From Nonomuraea endophytica (GTDB lineage Bacteria; Actinomycetota; Actinomycetes; Streptosporangiales; Streptosporangiaceae): a stretch of DNA of 64,000 nt. This document shows positions 60,833 through 64,000 of the stretch, piece after piece. The translations under genes and the position numbers were made by a program. The notes under the pieces were generated by a model. That model searched no databases. It was not told where the DNA came from and worked only from the letters and a program-made list of their open reading frames with translations. The stretch spans positions 372,001 to 436,000 of the forward strand of contig NZ_JACHIN010000005.1 of the NCBI RefSeq assembly GCF_014203235.1, given 5' to 3'. Each line of letters begins with the position of its first letter. Position 1 is the stretch's first letter.

Positions 60833-60851
60833 TTAGGTAACCCTTGCCTAA
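60833..60851. promoter_or_regulatory. IdeR/DmdR-like iron box in the divergent siderophore promoter
   Basis: TTAGGTAACCCTTGCCTAA matches 14 of 19 positions of the DtxR/IdeR/DmdR consensus TTAGGTTAGGCTAACCTAA, with both TTAGG and CCTAA arms intact. It lies between NRPS 1 (start 45 bases to the left) and the aryl-AMP ligase (start 60 bases to the right), so one bound repressor could silence both operons when iron is plentiful. Confidence 0.75.
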
Positions 60852-60911
60852 TCAAGACTCCCTGTAACAAAATCGGGAACCCCGTAGACATCGGGCGAGA
60901 GGACGGGTTCT

Positions 60912-62461
<1,550 letters not shown>

Positions 62462-62462
<1 letters not shown>

Positions 62463-63823
62463 TGCACGCCGGATTCGAGGAGATCTGCGCCAAGGCCGCG
62501 GCCGAGGCCGGGAACGCCGGGCACCCCGTCCTGGCGGTGTGGCGCGAGGAGATCGAGCGGGTCGAGCCGCTGCTGCCGTCCACGCCGTCGCGCGGCACGT
62601 TCTTCTGGTCGTCGGGGGACCTCACGATCCTGGCCATGGACCGCGCCGCCGCCTTCCCCGCCGAGGGCCCCAACCGCTTCGCCGAGGTGCGCCGGGCGTG
62701 GGAACGGGCGGCGCGCACGATGGTCGGCGGCGGTCCCGGCGACCGCGCCACGCCCGCGCTGGTGGGCGCGTTCTCCTTCGGCGACGGCCCCGGCTCGCTG
62801 ATGTGGGTGCCGCGCGTGCTGGTCGCGCAGCGCGCCCGCGGCCCGGCCACGCTGTGCCTGGCCGCCCGCGCCGATCCGGTCCACGGCGTCGAGGACGATG
62901 CCGCCCGTACGGCCTGGCGCGCCGTCAGCTGGCTGGCGAACACCGTCGTACGGCCGTGCCCGCCGCTCCCGGTCACCGGCGCCGTGATCGAGGAGCTGCC
63001 CACGGCCGGGGAGTGGAAGGCGATGGTGGCCAGGGCCGTCGGCCACATCGAGGCGGGCCGGTTCAGCAAGGTCGTGCTCGCCCGCCGGCTGCGGGTACGC
63101 CTGCCGTACCCGCCGGACCTGGGTGGATTGCTGCACACGCTCGTCGGCGCCCAGCCCGGCACCACCGTCTTCGCGGCCGGGACCGGCACCAGGACCTTCG
63201 CCGGCGCCACCCCCGAGCGGCTGGTGGCGGTGCGCGGCGGGCGGGCCGAGACGATGAGCCTGGCCGCCACGCTGCCGCGCGGGAGCACCGGCGGCGACGA
63301 CGCCCGGCTGCGCGCGGAGCTGCTCGGCGACGCCAAGTGCCGCCGCGAGCAGGCCATCGTCACCGACATGCTGCGCGGCGCGCTGGCCGGGGTCTGCCAT
63401 GAGGTGGAGGCGCCGGACGAGCCGGAGGTGCTCGACCTGCCGCACGTACGGCACCTGCACAGCCGGGTGCGCGGCCGGATCGCCGACCCGGAGACGACCG
63501 GCGTGCTCGACCTCGTGGAGCGGCTGCACCCGACGCCGGCCGTCGGCGGCCACCCCCGCGAGGAGGCGCTGGGCTGGCTGCGCGCGGCCGAGCGGTTCGA
63601 CCGGGGCTGGTACTCCGGCCCGATCGGCTGGGTGAACGCCGGCCACGAGGGCGACTTCGCGGTCGCGCTGCGCTCGGCGCTGCTCGACGGCGCCGTCGCG
63701 ACCCTCTTCGCCGGCTGCGGCATCGTCGCCGGCTCCGACCCGGAGCGGGAGCTGGCCGAGACGTGGCTGAAGTTCCGGCCCATGCTGTCCGCTCTCCTCG
63801 ACGACCAGGGAGGCCCCCGATGA
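62462..63823 (+). CDS. Isochorismate/salicylate synthase (chorismate-binding enzyme)
   Basis: A 453-residue enzyme of the MenF/EntC/MbtI superfamily, with IEAGRFSKVVLARRL, FAGATPERLVAV, LHPTPAVGGHP and WYSGPIGWVN as conserved catalytic segments. It converts chorismate to isochorismate, and members of the MbtI/Irp9 branch go on to salicylate. I cannot tell these branches apart from sequence alone; FSKVVLARR leans to isochorismate synthase, in which case a PchB-like lyase must lie beyond the window. The start overlaps the ligase stop and the stop overlaps the ABC transporter start, so all three are one operon. Confidence 0.85.
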
Positions 63824-64000
63824 GCGATCGCGCGGCGCTGATGGATCTCATGGCGCCGATCCGCGGCCGGGTGGTGGCGGCGTCGGCGCTGCAGGTGGTG
63901 TACGCGGTGTCGGCGCTGGTGCCGTTCGTGTGCGTGGCGGAGCTGGCCAGGGAACTGCTGGCCCCGGGCCCGCCCGACGGAGCGCGTGTCTGGACCATCG
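63820..64000 (+). CDS. N-terminal part of an ABC transporter (siderophore, IrtAB-like)
   Basis: Only the first 60 residues are in the window: MSDRAALMDLMAPIRGRVV and then a hydrophobic stretch (LQVVYAVSALVPFVCVAEL) that fits the first membrane helix of a type IV ABC transporter half. ATG 63820 overlaps the preceding stop by four bases. Coelibactin and yersiniabactin clusters carry paired IrtA/B-like or YbtP/Q importers here, so an importer for the ferric complex is likely. The ATPase domain is out of view, so direction and pairing are inferred. Confidence 0.7.
   Translation, partial: MSDRAALMDLMAPIRGRVVAASALQVVYAVSALVPFVCVAELARELLAPGPPDGARVWTI

Noticed and set aside
60788..60911. Search for a Zur box in the siderophore promoter
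   Set aside because: No 7-1-7 AT-rich palindrome of the TGAAAATGATTTTCA type is present; the IdeR/DmdR-like box explains the region better.

Overview
The window is 64 kb of very GC-rich DNA with tightly packed genes, GTG and TTG starts, secreted proteins with actinobacterial signal peptides, an MshB-like (mycothiol-type) deacetylase, an ECF41 sigma factor and a sugar ABC system without its own ATPase. Together these point to a filamentous actinomycete. A Streptosporangiaceae-type genome such as Nonomuraea is my guess; no marker in the window proves the genus.

Layout. 1-3.9 kb: tail of an unknown gene, a frameshifted methyltransferase, a subtilase and a TTC38-like TPR protein. 3.9-9.4 kb: an alpha-L-fucosidase/ABC-sugar-importer operon with a divergent ROK regulator and a palindromic operator between them. 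9.4-15.1 kb: a small secreted protein, a very large HTH-STAND-WD40 protein, a PIG-L deacetylase and the RNA 2'-phosphotransferase KptA. 15.1-22.1 kb: a secreted metzincin protease with a secreted partner, an RmlD-like reductase, an ECF41 sigma factor, a stand-alone SdhA-like flavoprotein, an internally deleted SDR and a Mop/TOBE protein. 22.1-28.7 kb: a DUF485/acetate-type symporter pair, an RlmG-like methyltransferase, a disulfide oxidoreductase, a PmoA-family protein behind a LacI-type operator, and a small secreted emfourin-like protein.

28.6-42.2 kb is the most unusual part. A 4,162-residue TcA-like toxin subunit carries about 24 plus 7 hemopexin repeats inserted into an otherwise complete TcA scaffold. 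Thirty-one bases downstream, on the same strand and with a strong ribosome-binding site, lies a HopA1-effector-like protein. No TcB or TcC gene is present. Upstream are two tandem 12-bp palindromes, then a TrkA/TrkH potassium-uptake pair.

44.3-64 kb is a thiazoline-siderophore cluster of the coelibactin/yersiniabactin/pyochelin type. From a divergent promoter with an IdeR/DmdR-like iron box, the minus-strand operon encodes NRPS 1 (ArCP-Cy-A-PCP-Cy-PCP), NRPS 2 (docking-Cy-A[MT]-PCP-TE), a saccharopine-dehydrogenase-like reductase, an Irp3-type thiazolinyl imide reductase, a type II thioesterase, an O-methyltransferase, an FptX-type importer and a second MFS transporter. The plus-strand operon encodes an aryl-AMP ligase, an isochorismate/salicylate synthase and the start of an ABC transporter. 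The inferred product is an aryl (probably salicyl) cap followed by three cyclised cysteines, with one N-methylation and a possible O-methylation, released by a thioesterase with a Cys nucleophile.
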